Assembly (NCBI RefSeq): GCF_036194065.1
Contig: NZ_CP108095.1
Span: 2,976,001-3,040,000 of the forward strand
Source of the DNA: Streptomyces sp. NBC_00239
GTDB taxonomy: Bacteria; Actinomycetota; Actinomycetes; Streptomycetales; Streptomycetaceae
Direction: 5' to 3'
Length of the DNA stretch: 64,000 nt
Position numbers and translations under genes: made by a program. This document shows positions 1 through 7,961 of this stretch, one piece after another; the stretch's first letter is position 1, and each line of letters begins with the position of its first letter. The notes below the pieces were generated by a model, which worked only from the letters and a program-made list of their open reading frames with translations, was not told the DNA's origin and did no database searches.

Positions 1-984
1 AACGTGGTCGCCGTCGTCACCGACGGCACGGCCGTGCTCGGACTCGGTGACATCGGGCCCGAGGCCTCCCTCCCCGTGATGGAGGGCAAGGCCATCCTCT
101 TCAAGCAGTTCGGCGGCGTCGACGCGGTCCCGATCGCGCTCGACACCAAGGACACCGACGAGATCGTCGAGACCGTGGTGCGCCTCGCGCCGTCCTTCGG
201 TGGGGTGAACCTGGAGGACATCTCCGCGCCCCGCTGCTTCGAGATCGAGCGCCGCCTCCAGGAGCGCCTCGACATCCCGATCTTCCACGACGACCAGCAC
301 GGCACGGCGATCGTGACGCTGGCCGCCCTGCGCAACGCCGCGAAGCTCACCGGGCGCACGCTCGGCGACCTGCGCGCCGTGATCTCGGGCGCGGGCGCGG
401 CGGGCATCGCCATCGCCAAGTTCCTGGTGTCGGCCGGTATCGGCGACGTGTGCGTCACGGACCGCAAGGGCGTGGTCTCCGCCGACCGTACCGACCTCAC
501 GGACGTCAAGCAGGAGATCGCGGGCCTCACGAACAAGACCGGGCAGACGGGCAGCCTGGAGGACGCGCTGGCGGGCGCGGACGTGTTCATCGGCGTCTCC
601 GGCGGCACCGTGGCGGAGGAGGCGGTGGCCACCATGGCGAAGGACTCCTTCGTCTTCGCCATGGCCAACCCGAACCCGGAGGTCCACCCGGACGTCGCGC
701 ACAAGTACGCGGCCGTCGTGGCCACGGGCCGCAGCGACTTCCCGAACCAGATCAACAACGTGCTCGCGTTCCCCGGCATCTTCGCCGGCGCGCTCAAGGT
801 CCGGGCCTCCCGGATCACCGAGGGCATGAAGATCGCCGCCGCCGACGCCATCGCCGGTGTCGTGGGTGACGAGCTCGCCGCGGACTACGTGATCCCGTCG
901 CCGTTCGACGAGCGGGTCGCCGAGGCGGTCACCGCCGCGGTCGCCGCCGCCGCGCGCGCGGAGGGTGTCGCCCGCCGCCCCTGA
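1..984 (+). CDS. NAD(P)-dependent malic enzyme, 5' end outside window
   Basis: Malic enzyme oxidatively decarboxylates L-malate to pyruvate and CO2, making NAD(P)H in the cytosol. The frame is already open at base 1, so the N-terminal part is missing and 327 residues remain. Visible family blocks are TDGTAVLGLGDIG near residues 7-19, the metal-binding IPIFHDDQHGTA near 92-103, a dinucleotide-binding GAGAAGIA near 130-137, and FPNQINNVLAFPG near 247-259. These are the bacterial malic enzyme signatures (short MaeB-like form without a phosphotransacetylase tail, since the protein ends soon after). Cofactor preference (NAD or NADP) cannot be told from what is visible. A strong hairpin follows 28 bases after the stop. 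Confidence 0.95.
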   Translation, partial: NVVAVVTDGTAVLGLGDIGPEASLPVMEGKAILFKQFGGVDAVPIALDTKDTDEIVETVVRLAPSFGGVNLEDISAPRCFEIERRLQERLDIPIFHDDQHGTAIVTLAALRNAAKLTGRTLGDLRAVISGAGAAGIAIAKFLVSAGIGDVCVTDRKGVVSADRTDLTDVKQEIAGLTNKTGQTGSLEDALAGADVFIGVSGGTVAEEAVATMAKDSFVFAMANPNPEVHPDVAHKYAAVVATGRSDFPNQINNVLAFPGIFAGALKVRASRITEGMKIAAADAIAGVVGDELAADYVIPSPFDERVAEAVTAAVAAAARAEGVARRP

Positions 985-1011
985 CGCCTGCCACGGCCGA
1001 CGGACCACCAC

Positions 1012-1050
1012 GGGCCGCGCCGCTTCCCTCCGGGGAGGCCGGCGCGGCCC
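1012..1050 (+). terminator. Intrinsic terminator after malic enzyme
   Basis: A perfect 10-bp inverted repeat, GGGCCGCGCC at 1012-1021 and GGCGCGGCCC at 1041-1050, encloses a 19-base loop that can itself fold (CCTCC/GGAGG). It lies 28 bases after the malic enzyme stop. There is no U-tract, as is usual in Streptomyces. Confidence 0.75.
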
Positions 1051-1053
1051 TTG

Positions 1054-1326
1054 GCGTTTCGCGGCCTTTGGTGCTTCGCGGCCCCCGGCGGTTGGCAGCC
1101 CTTGGTGCTTCGCGGCCTCCGGCGGTTGGCGGCCCCTGGCGCGTTGCGGCCTCCGGCGGTTGGCGGCCCCTGGCGCGTTGCGGCCCGGGCGTCTGCGGCT
1201 GGTGGCGTTTCGCGGCCCGCGCGTCCGGGGCCCGTCGCGTTCGGCTGCCGCCGGACGGCGGGTCGAGGTCCGCTCGCCGGCGGGTCGAGGTCCGCTCGCC
1301 GGCGGGTCGAGGTCCGCTCGCCGGCG
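1054..1326. repeat. Intergenic tandem repeats (34-bp and 22-bp units)
   Basis: This covers most of the 421-base gap between the malic enzyme and the next gene (985-1405). Two arrays are visible. The first, about 1054-1190, is an imperfect 34-bp period built on GCGGCCTCCGGCGGTTGGC, with units starting near 1078, 1112 and 1146. The second, 1261-1326, is three exact copies of a 22-bp unit beginning GGTCGAGGTCCGCTCGCCGG. Open frames run through the arrays only because they are stop-poor GC repeats. The remaining bases to 1405 hold the presumed promoter of the downstream oxidoreductase, but I see no clear -35/-10. Confidence 0.8.
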
Positions 1327-1405
1327 CGTCAATGCGACGAAGGACTCACCGGTGGCGGGCCGGCAGGTCTGGTCCGGTCGCGGTACCGGCCGGTAGCGTC
1401 TGGCC

Positions 1406-2368
1406 ATGTTCGCTGCATATGCCGCTCGTATCGACCGTGACCACCCCCTCGACGGCCTCGTACTGGGCGAGCGCCCGGCCCCGCAGGCCCGGCCCGGCTG
1501 GGTGACCATCAATGTCCGCGCCGCCTCCCTCAACCACCACGACCTGTGGTCGCTGCGCGGGGTGGGGCTGTCCGAGGACAAACTCCCCATGATCCTGGGC
1601 TGCGACGCGGCCGGGGTGGACCAGGACGGCAACGAGGTCGTCCTGCACTCCGTGATCGGCCAGAGCGGCCACGGCGTCGGCCCGGACGAGCCCCGCTCCA
1701 TCCTCACCGAGCGCTATCAGGGCACGTTCGCCGAACAGGTGACCGTGCCGGCGTGGAACGTGCTGCGCAAGCCGGCCGGGCTGTCCTTCGAGGAGGCCGC
1801 CTGCCTGCCCACCGCCTGGCTCACCGCGTACCGGATGCTGTTCACCAACGCCGGTGTCCGTCCCGGCGATTCCGTCCTCGTCCAGGGCGCGGGCGGCGGG
1901 GTCGCGACCGCCGCGATCGTGCTGGGCCGGGCGGCCGGCCTGCGGGTCTTCGCGACCAGCAGGGACGCGGCCAAGCGCGAGCGCGCGGTGGAACTGGGCG
2001 CCCTGGAGGCCTTCGAGCCGGGCGCCCGGCTGCCGCACCGGGTCGACGCGGTCATCGAGACGGTGGGCGCGGCCACCTGGTCGCACTCGATCAAGTCGCT
2101 GCGGCCGGGCGGCACCCTGGTGATCTCGGGCGCGACCAGCGGCGACCGCCCCGCGCACGCCGAGCTGACCCGCATCTTCTTCCTCGAACTCCGGGTGGTC
2201 GGCTCCACGATGGGGTCGAAGGACGAGCTGGAGGACCTGCTCGCCTTCTGCGCGACGACCGGGGTCCGCCCGGTCATCGACGAGGTGCTCCCCCTGGACC
2301 GGGCGCGCGAGGGCTTCGAGAAGGTGGAGTCCGGCGACCTGTTCGGCAAGATCGTCCTGACGGTCTGA
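1406..2368 (+). CDS. Zinc-binding-dehydrogenase family oxidoreductase (MDR/quinone reductase-like)
   Basis: A 320-residue medium-chain dehydrogenase/reductase: GroES-like N-terminal domain (about 1-130) followed by a Rossmann domain with the nucleotide-binding run VLVQGAGGGVATAA near 155-168. The region equivalent to the catalytic zinc site reads NHHDLWSLRG, and the structural-zinc cysteine cluster of alcohol dehydrogenases is absent, so it resembles the zinc-free quinone oxidoreductase/crotonyl-reductase-like branch that reduces enones with NADPH. The substrate is unknown. It reads away from the malic enzyme and converges on the PadR gene across a repeat cluster. Confidence 0.85.
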   Translation: MFAAYAARIDRDHPLDGLVLGERPAPQARPGWVTINVRAASLNHHDLWSLRGVGLSEDKLPMILGCDAAGVDQDGNEVVLHSVIGQSGHGVGPDEPRSILTERYQGTFAEQVTVPAWNVLRKPAGLSFEEAACLPTAWLTAYRMLFTNAGVRPGDSVLVQGAGGGVATAAIVLGRAAGLRVFATSRDAAKRERAVELGALEAFEPGARLPHRVDAVIETVGAATWSHSIKSLRPGGTLVISGATSGDRPAHAELTRIFFLELRVVGSTMGSKDELEDLLAFCATTGVRPVIDEVLPLDRAREGFEKVESGDLFGKIVLTV

Positions 2369-2399
2369 GACGCGGCCCAGGCGGAGGCGGGTCCCGGGC

Positions 2400-2815
2400 A
2401 GCCCCCGGCAACCCCGTCGCACCCTTCAACCCCTTGCGGGATAGCAGCCCCTCCGGCGTTCGAGGAGCGGATCCGGGCGGAGCCCGGCAACCCCGCCGCA
2501 CCCTCCAGCCCCTCCGGCGCTTGAGGAGCGGGCCCAGGCGGAGCCCGGCAACCCGTCGCACCCTCCAGCCCCTCCGGCGCTTGAGGAGCGGGCCCAGGCG
2601 GAGCCCGGCAACCCGTCGCACCCCTCAGCCCCTCCGGCGCTTGAGGAGCGGGTCCGGGCGGAGCCCGGTGCCCGGCGTCAGCCGGGTTGTCTTGGGGCTC
2701 CGCCCCAAACCCCGCGCCTCAAACGCCGGCGAGGCTGAAATTCGCGCCCGCAGGGTCGGCAAAGCTGGAATTTGCCGCCCAGCGGGCCGCGCCCGGAGGG
2801 TCGGCGAAGCTGGGA
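2400..2815. repeat. Palindromic extragenic repeat cluster with 60-bp tandem array
   Basis: Fills the 457-base gap (2369-2825) between two convergent genes. Units built on CCCCTCCGGCGCTTGAGGAG followed by GGGCGGAGCCCGG recur near 2448, 2509, 2569 and 2629, that is with a period of 60-61 bases. The cluster ends with a hairpin GGGGCTCCGCCCC at 2694-2706 and the arm CCGCGCCTCAAACGCCGGCG near 2711. The same vocabulary returns near 6640, 16690 and 21000 in this window. No coding content is supported. Confidence 0.85.
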
Positions 2816-2825
2816 GTCGGGCCGG

Positions 2826-3860
2826 CTACGGTCGGCCGTCCGCAGGACGCAGGGTGCGGCCGAGGGCCTCGGCGGCAGCCGCGAGGTGTCCGCGGGCGTC
2901 GCGGAGCTGGTCCGGGGAGACGCCGTGGTCCCGGGCCGCGTCCCGGACGTCGTCGCGGAAGCGGTCCAGCAGCCGGTCCAGGTCCCGCGCCGGGTCCCCG
3001 GACCGCGGCACGTCGGCCGCCCAGCCCGCCACGTCGCCCGCGTCCCGGGCGGGGTGCGGGTCCTGCGCGGAGTGCGGGTCCCGGCCGGACTGCGGGGGCG
3101 GCGCGTCGTGCGGGGGCGGGGTGTCGGGCGGGGCGGCGGTGTCGGGGTGCTGCGGGGCCTTGTCCTGGCCCAGCCAGGACGACGCCTCCCGGGCCAGCCC
3201 GCCCAGCTGCGAGGTGAACTCCGTGAAGCCCTCCCGGACCCCCATCTTCGTGAACTGGTCCTGCATCTGGCGGGCGATGCGCTGGACGTCCTCGCGCGCC
3301 TTCTCGTGCGCCTCCTGGGCCTGGCGCCGCGCGTTCTGCGCGTCCTCCCGGGCCCGGCGGCTCTCGTCCTTGGCGCGGCGGGTCTGCTCCTTCCACTCCT
3401 GCTTGGCGCGGCGCAGCTCCTCCTTCGCCGACTGCCAGGCCTCGCTGTCCAGGAACCCGTCCTCGCGCCGGTGTTCGGAGGCGGCGGCCGCGGCCCGCAT
3501 CTCACGGCGCAGGTCGCCGGCGGCGCCGCGGACGTCGTCGCGTATCTCCGCGGCGAGTTCGGCCACGGACTCGCGGATCTCCAGTTCCAGGTCGGCGAGT
3601 TCACCGCCGCGCCCGGCCAGTTCCGCACGGCCGGCGTCGGTGATCGAGTACACCTTGCGGCCGCCCTCGGTGGCGTGCGTGACGAGCCCCTCGGCCTCCA
3701 GCTTGGCGAGCCGCGGGTACACGGTGCCGGCGGAGGGCGCGTACAGGCCCTGGAAGCGCTCCTCCAGCAGGCGGATCACCTCGTACCCGTGGCGGGGTGC
3801 CTCGTCGAGCAGCTTGAGGAGGTACAGGCGCAGACGGCCGTGAGCGAAGACGGGCGGCAT
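2826..3860 (-). CDS. PadR-family transcriptional regulator with long coiled-coil C-terminus
   Basis: 344 residues. The N-terminal 90 residues are a PadR winged helix (LYLLKLLDEAPRHGYEVIRLLEERFQG, then SAGTVYPRLAKLEAEGLV), the DNA-binding and wing region. Residues about 95-215 are extremely Arg/Glu/Ala rich and predicted coiled coil, and a Pro/Asp-rich linker leads to a short C-terminal helical segment. Ordinary PadR proteins are 110-200 residues, so the tail is a lineage-specific extension. It starts two bases beyond the stop of the upstream DUF4097 gene, so the two are one transcription unit. The palindrome at 4849-4876 before the DUF4097 gene is the natural candidate for autoregulation. Confidence 0.9.
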   Translation of the reverse strand: MPPVFAHGRLRLYLLKLLDEAPRHGYEVIRLLEERFQGLYAPSAGTVYPRLAKLEAEGLVTHATEGGRKVYSITDAGRAELAGRGGELADLELEIRESVAELAAEIRDDVRGAAGDLRREMRAAAAASEHRREDGFLDSEAWQSAKEELRRAKQEWKEQTRRAKDESRRAREDAQNARRQAQEAHEKAREDVQRIARQMQDQFTKMGVREGFTEFTSQLGGLAREASSWLGQDKAPQHPDTAAPPDTPPPHDAPPPQSGRDPHSAQDPHPARDAGDVAGWAADVPRSGDPARDLDRLLDRFRDDVRDAARDHGVSPDQLRDARGHLAAAAEALGRTLRPADGRP

Positions 3861-3861
3861 G

Positions 3862-4806
3862 TCAGAGCACCTTCTTGTCGAGGTCGGAATCGAGGCCGGA
3901 GCCGAGGCCCGGGTCCGGAGCGGGGGCGGCGTCGGGCGTGGCGGGCGTGTCGCCGGGCGCCGGTTCCGGGCGGCGCAGCAGGGCGATGGAGCCGGAGAGG
4001 GTGGTGGCCTTGAGGGTGCCGGTGCCCGCGCCGAGCGTGCCGGTGATCCGCTTGGCGCCGAACTGGCCGGAGACGCGCAGGTCTTCGAAGGCCGTGGAGA
4101 CGGCGCCGCCCGCGGTGTTCGCGTCCACCCGGGCGTCCGCGGGGTGCGGCAGCCGGATCGCGACCTTGCCGGACACCGAGGTCACGTTGATCTCGGCGGG
4201 GCGGCCGGCCGGGTCCAGGTCGAGGACCATGTCCCCGCTCACCGACTCGGCCTTGACGCCGGCGCCCGGGCCGTCGACCACGGTGATCTCGCCCGAGACC
4301 GAGCGGACCCGCAGGCCGCCGCTGACGGACTGGGCCTCGATGGCGCCGGTCACGGTCTCCGCGCGGACCTGGCCGGAGAGCCCGACGAGGGTCACGTCCC
4401 CGCTGACGGCGCGGACCTCGGCGGGGCCGGAGATCCCGGAGACCACGGTGCTCGCGGCGACCGCGCCGACCTGGACGCGGGTGCCTGCGGGCACGGCGAG
4501 GGAGACCACGGCGGTGCGCTGCCATCCGTCGCGGTCGAACCAGTTCTTGAAGCTCGTCCAGGGCAGGTCCTCGTAGGCGACGGTCAGGACGCCGTCCGCC
4601 AGGGTGACGCGCAGCGGCGGGCCCGCGACCTGCGAGACCTCCAGCCGGGCGGTGCCCGGGCCGGTGCCGTCGGGCCCGCCGGGATCCGCGGGCTCGGCTC
4701 CCACCACGTTCACGGCGCCGTTCACGACCCGTACGGAGAGCTCCGCCACCGGCTCCTCGAAGGAGAGCTTCTGCGGTTCGCTGACCGACCACGTCGACTG
4801 GGTCAT
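3862..4806 (-). CDS. DUF4097 (beta-helical adhesin-like) protein
   Basis: 314 residues with no signal peptide. Residues about 120-270 are a regular succession of short beta repeats of the form VSGDV.L..LSGQVRAETVSG, the pattern of DUF4097, which is thought to form a right-handed beta-helix like bactofilins and adhesins. The N-terminus (LSVRVVNGAVNVVG) is typical, and the C-terminal 45 residues are Pro/Ala/Asp rich. Biochemical function is unknown. It is the first gene of a pair with the PadR regulator; DUF4097-regulator pairing is common in Streptomyces. The start ATG at 4806 follows a GGAGGACC ribosome-binding site. Confidence 0.85.
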   Translation of the reverse strand: MTQSTWSVSEPQKLSFEEPVAELSVRVVNGAVNVVGAEPADPGGPDGTGPGTARLEVSQVAGPPLRVTLADGVLTVAYEDLPWTSFKNWFDRDGWQRTAVVSLAVPAGTRVQVGAVAASTVVSGISGPAEVRAVSGDVTLVGLSGQVRAETVTGAIEAQSVSGGLRVRSVSGEITVVDGPGAGVKAESVSGDMVLDLDPAGRPAEINVTSVSGKVAIRLPHPADARVDANTAGGAVSTAFEDLRVSGQFGAKRITGTLGAGTGTLKATTLSGSIALLRRPEPAPGDTPATPDAAPAPDPGLGSGLDSDLDKKVL

Positions 4807-4848
4807 GGGACTGGTCCTCCTCGGGTCCGGCGGCGGCTCCGACGCAAC

Positions 4849-4876
4849 ATATCGCGTCTCACACCAGACACGATAT
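4849..4876. promoter_or_regulatory. Candidate PadR operator/promoter of the DUF4097-padR unit
   Basis: Inverted repeat ATATCGCGT (4849-4857) and ACACGATAT (4868-4876), one mismatch, 43 bases upstream of the DUF4097 start. A further overlapping ATATCG follows at 4875-4880. AT-rich palindromes standing out from a GC-rich background are usual PadR targets. The assignment is inference. Confidence 0.5.
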
Positions 4877-4990
4877 ATCGCGGTGAAGTGAAGTCAAGCG
4901 TGCCCCGGCGAGCGGACCCCCGGGATCGGAGGATTCGAGACGAGATGAGCCCTATGCCGCCAGATGAGCGATTTGGCTTAGCGTGTGGGC

Positions 4991-5821
4991 ATGCCGATCT
5001 CCATGACGACCGCCGGCGGGCTGCTCCTGTGCCGCGCCGAACCGCCCGCCGTGCGCCCCGGCGCCCACCTGCTGCGCGAACGGCTGGTGCTCGCGCCGGC
5101 CGGCACCGGCTGGAGCGTGCTCACCCCGCAGGACAAGCCCTGGCGGGCCCGGAACACCCCCGCCGGCGAGGTGCACCAGGTGGGCGACGTGCTGGAGGGC
5201 TGGGCCACGGCGCTGGCCGTCGGCACCAACTGGCCGGTGCTGGGCCTGTGGTGGGACGAAGGCCGGACCGGCTTCGCCCTCGCGGCCGGATTCCGCCGCA
5301 CGGTCGCGTACGGCTGGCAGGCCGACGGCGCCCCCGAGGGCGACCCGGACGCGCTGCGGACCTTCGCGGCCCGGCTGGGGCTGGATCCGGTCATGGACAT
5401 GGAGGACCTGGAGGCGCTCACCCGCCCGGACGCGGCCGCCGGCGGCCGGGCCAGGATGCTCGCACTGATCGCGGTGCTCGCCCGCGCGGACCTGGCGCTG
5501 CCGGCCGGGCTGGCTCCCGGGGAGCCCCCCGAGCGGCTGCGCGCGGCGGCCCTGGTGGCACCCGGCGCCGAGACCGTCGAGTGGTCGGGCTGGCGGGACG
5601 CGGTCCGGGCCGAGCTCGACGCGGTGGACGGCGGCCCGCTCGGCCCGTGGGTACGCGGGCCCCGGGCGCGGCTGCTCGGCGCGGCCCAACTCGCCGCCGG
5701 TGCACCGCTGATGCTGTGGGGCGCGCGGCGGCGCAGCCCCGGCTGGGCGGCGGCCGGGGCGGTGCTGGCGGCGCACGGAGCACTGTCCCTGGCCTACGAC
5801 CGGGCCCGCACCGCGTCCTGA
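4991..5821 (+). CDS. Conserved protein of unknown function
   Basis: I do not recognise this 276-residue protein. It opens MPISMTTAGGLLLCRAEPP and holds a central Trp-rich stretch (WDEGRTGFALAAGFRRTVAYGW) and an acidic loop DPVMDMEDLEAL. The C-terminal 50 residues are Ala/Leu rich with one likely membrane-associated helix near LLGAAQLAAGAPLMLWG. A GTG six bases upstream (4985) is the alternative start; neither has a clear ribosome-binding site, so the mRNA may be leaderless. It precedes a GPP34-family gene on the same strand (128 bases apart), so the two might work together, but nothing in the sequence proves that. Confidence 0.7.
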   Translation: MPISMTTAGGLLLCRAEPPAVRPGAHLLRERLVLAPAGTGWSVLTPQDKPWRARNTPAGEVHQVGDVLEGWATALAVGTNWPVLGLWWDEGRTGFALAAGFRRTVAYGWQADGAPEGDPDALRTFAARLGLDPVMDMEDLEALTRPDAAAGGRARMLALIAVLARADLALPAGLAPGEPPERLRAAALVAPGAETVEWSGWRDAVRAELDAVDGGPLGPWVRGPRARLLGAAQLAAGAPLMLWGARRRSPGWAAAGAVLAAHGALSLAYDRARTAS

Positions 5822-5949
5822 CCGCCGGCCCCGGAACCGCCGCCCGGCCCCGTACGTCCCCTGTATCCGTGGACGGGTGCACGCACGTGCGCACCGGCAC
5901 CCATACGAGCACGGACACGGGCACGACGGAACGGGGACGGGGAACGCGG

Positions 5950-6621
5950 ATGCGGGTCACGCTGGGCGAGGAGATCATGCTGCTGGCGCTGGACGACACG
6001 TCCGGCGCGGCGCACGAGCGGGCGGCCGCGGGCTGGGCGGTGGCGGCCGGCACGCTGCTGGAACTGACGCTGGCCGGACGGCTGTCGGTGGCGGGCGACC
6101 GGCTCGACGTCCTCGGCACCGCGCCGACCGGCACCCACCTCCTGGACGGGCGGCTGCGGCTGGTCCACGACTGGGCCGAACGGCGACGGCGGCCGGCCGC
6201 GGGCGACTGGCTCGCCCGGGACCGGGCCGCGGCGCCCGGCGCGACCGCCGACAGCCTGCGGGCGCGGGGGCTGGTGGTCGAGGTCGGGCCGCGGGCCCTG
6301 GGGCTCTTTCCGGTACGGCGGGGGCCGGGGGCGGACGGGCAGGCGGAGCGGGAGCCGCGGGCGCGGCTGGCGGGGGTGGTGCTGGCGGGCGCGGCCCCGG
6401 ACCCCCGTACCGGTGTCCTGATCTGGCTGCTGCACACGGCCCGGCTGCACCGGCTGGCGTTCCCCGATCTGGATCGCGGGCAGGTCGAGCCGCGGATGGC
6501 GGAGCTGTCGGAAGCGCACTGGGCGACCCCCGCCCTCCGCACCACCCTCCGCACCCTCCACCCCCGCCCCGGAGCCCACCCCCCACCCTGGGGCGAACCG
6601 TCCACCCTCGCCGGCGTCTGA
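5950..6621 (+). CDS. GPP34/GOLPH3-like phosphoinositide-binding-family protein
   Basis: 223 residues from an ATG at 5950. The opening, VTLGEEIMLLALDDTSG, and the later runs LLELTLAGRLSV and LIWLLHTARLHRLAF are the GPP34 (Golgi phosphoprotein 3) domain pattern that is widespread in actinobacteria. In eukaryotes the family binds PI4P; the bacterial role is unknown and may concern membrane lipids. The last six residues (STLAGV) are encoded by the first unit of the following extragenic repeat, so the repeat supplies the stop codon. A much longer open frame upstream is an artefact of the GC bias. Confidence 0.8.
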   Translation: MRVTLGEEIMLLALDDTSGAAHERAAAGWAVAAGTLLELTLAGRLSVAGDRLDVLGTAPTGTHLLDGRLRLVHDWAERRRRPAAGDWLARDRAAAPGATADSLRARGLVVEVGPRALGLFPVRRGPGADGQAEREPRARLAGVVLAGAAPDPRTGVLIWLLHTARLHRLAFPDLDRGQVEPRMAELSEAHWATPALRTTLRTLHPRPGAHPPPWGEPSTLAGV

Positions 6622-6757
6622 GGCGGACCCCAGCCAAATCCAGCCTCGCCGGCGTTTGAGGCGCGGGGTTTGGGGCGGAGCCCCAGGAGGGCAACCCGGC
6701 TGACGCCGGGCACCGGGCTCCGCCCGGACCCGCGCCTCAAACGCCGGCGGGGCTGAA
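6610..6757. repeat. Palindromic extragenic repeat element
   Basis: A large imperfect hairpin between two convergent genes. The left arm at 6641-6667 (beginning CAGCCTCGCCGGCGTTTGAG) pairs with the right arm at 6729-6755. Between the arms are three small stems (GGGGC/GCCCC near 6673, CCCGGC/GCCGGG near 6695 and CGGGC/GCCCG near 6714), giving a cruciform-like layout. It probably acts as a bidirectional terminator. Confidence 0.85.
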
Positions 6758-6804
6758 GCGGGGGGCGCGGGACGATCAGCGCGGCGGGCTGGAGGGGCGC
6801 GCGG

Positions 6805-7743
6805 TCAAGGTGCGGCCAGCAACGGGCTGCGGGTGCGGCGGAGCCAGTCACGGTAGGCCGCGGGGCGCAACGCCGCCTCCCGGTACGCCGCGCGCAGGTC
6901 CTCGTACACCTCCCCGTACCCGCCCCCGGCCCGCGTCACGAGCAGCAGCCGGACGGCGAGCGGGTCGCCGCGCAGCGGCCGGATCGCCATGTCCTCGCGG
7001 GGGCCCGAGGTCGGCTGGCAGGGGGCGACGGCCTCGCCGTTGACCACCAGCGAGGTGGCCGTGTGGTAATCGCCGTGCAGGAAGCGGGGGTTGAAACCGG
7101 CCGCGGCCAGGACCCGCCGCAGCCCGTCCCATTCGCCGTCCACGGAGGGGTCGACCATCCACCGGTCGCCGGCCAGGTCGGCCAGGTCCACCACCGGGCG
7201 GCGGGCGGCGGGATGGTCGCGCGCCATGGAGACGAACTGCGGCTCGCGTTCGACCAGGACGCGCTGCACCAGCCCGCCGGGCATCCGCAGCGGACAGCCC
7301 TCGACCTCGTGCACGAAGGCCACGTCGAGCTGCCCCGAAGCCACCATCCGCAGCAGCGCGTTGGCCGATACGTCGACCATGAGCGAGGTGTCGGCGGCGG
7401 GCAGTCGGGCGCGCAGCCGGCGCAGCCAGCCGGGCAGCGCGCGGCTGGCGGTGGAGCCGATCCGCAGGCGGGGCCCGTCGGCGGCGGCCCGCGCCTCGGC
7501 GACCAGGGCGGCCATCCCGTCGAGCAGGGGCCGGGCCCGGCCGAGCACGGCGCGGCCGAATGGCGTGGGCCGGCAGCCGGAGCGTTCGCGCAGGAACAGC
7601 TCGCCGTCCAAGGCCTGTTCTATGCGGCGCAGCTGGGTGCTCAGCGAGGGCTGGCTCACGCCGAGTTGCCGGGCGGCCTTGTGCAGGCTGCCCTCGTCCG
7701 CGATGGCGCACAGCGCGCGCAGGTGCCTCACCTCAAGCTCCAT
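6805..7743 (-). CDS. snpR: LysR-family regulator, likely activator of the divergent snapalysin gene
   Basis: 312 residues from the ATG at 7743, where the classic N-terminus MELEVRHLRALCAIADEGSL begins; an in-frame GTG 51 bases upstream would add 17 residues and lacks support. The helix-turn-helix is AARQLGVSQPSLSTQLRRIE (residues about 22-41), followed by a type-2 periplasmic-binding-like effector domain. It is transcribed divergently from the snapalysin gene. In Streptomyces, small neutral protease genes are known to be activated by exactly such a divergent LysR protein, hence the symbol. The two palindromes at 7784-7834 are candidate binding sites. Confidence 0.85.
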   Translation of the reverse strand: MELEVRHLRALCAIADEGSLHKAARQLGVSQPSLSTQLRRIEQALDGELFLRERSGCRPTPFGRAVLGRARPLLDGMAALVAEARAAADGPRLRIGSTASRALPGWLRRLRARLPAADTSLMVDVSANALLRMVASGQLDVAFVHEVEGCPLRMPGGLVQRVLVEREPQFVSMARDHPAARRPVVDLADLAGDRWMVDPSVDGEWDGLRRVLAAAGFNPRFLHGDYHTATSLVVNGEAVAPCQPTSGPREDMAIRPLRGDPLAVRLLLVTRAGGGYGEVYEDLRAAYREAALRPAAYRDWLRRTRSPLLAAP

Positions 7744-7783
7744 GACCCGAGGGTAGGTCGGCCCCCTGGACCGCACCAGCCAC

Positions 7784-7834
7784 TGGCGAACCACCGATTT
7801 CCGCCATTCTCACTGCAGTTGACGAACCGTCGAA
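7784..7834. promoter_or_regulatory. LysR operator region between snpR and snpA
   Basis: Two imperfect palindromes lie in the divergent intergenic region: TGGCGAA (7784-7790) with TTCCGCCA (7799-7806), and TTGACGAACCGTCGAA (7819-7834). Two adjacent dyads are the usual LysR recognition/activation arrangement. The binding assignment is inference. Confidence 0.45.
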
Positions 7835-7961
7835 TTCCAGCCCGGACCGTGACGATAGCCCGGTCCTATCGGTGACTGGCATCATCCGCCGGCGGCATCC
7901 GCTCCCCCAGACTCCGGTACCGAACGACCGCCCCGTTCACCGGATGAAGTTGGAGCCCCCC

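Noticed and set aside
965..1505. Several 130-145-residue open frames in the gap after the malic enzyme
   Set aside because: They run through 34-bp and 22-bp tandem repeats, lack ribosome-binding sites and have no family resemblance; they are stop-poor GC repeats.
1546..3843. A 765-residue open frame spanning the oxidoreductase, repeats and padR region
   Set aside because: It is a shadow frame: low-complexity Arg/Gly/Pro sequence overlapping better-supported genes on both strands.
3859..6621. A 920-residue open frame ending at the GPP34 stop
   Set aside because: Only the last 223 residues, from ATG 5950, match a family; the rest is antisense to DUF4097 and overlaps the 4991 gene.
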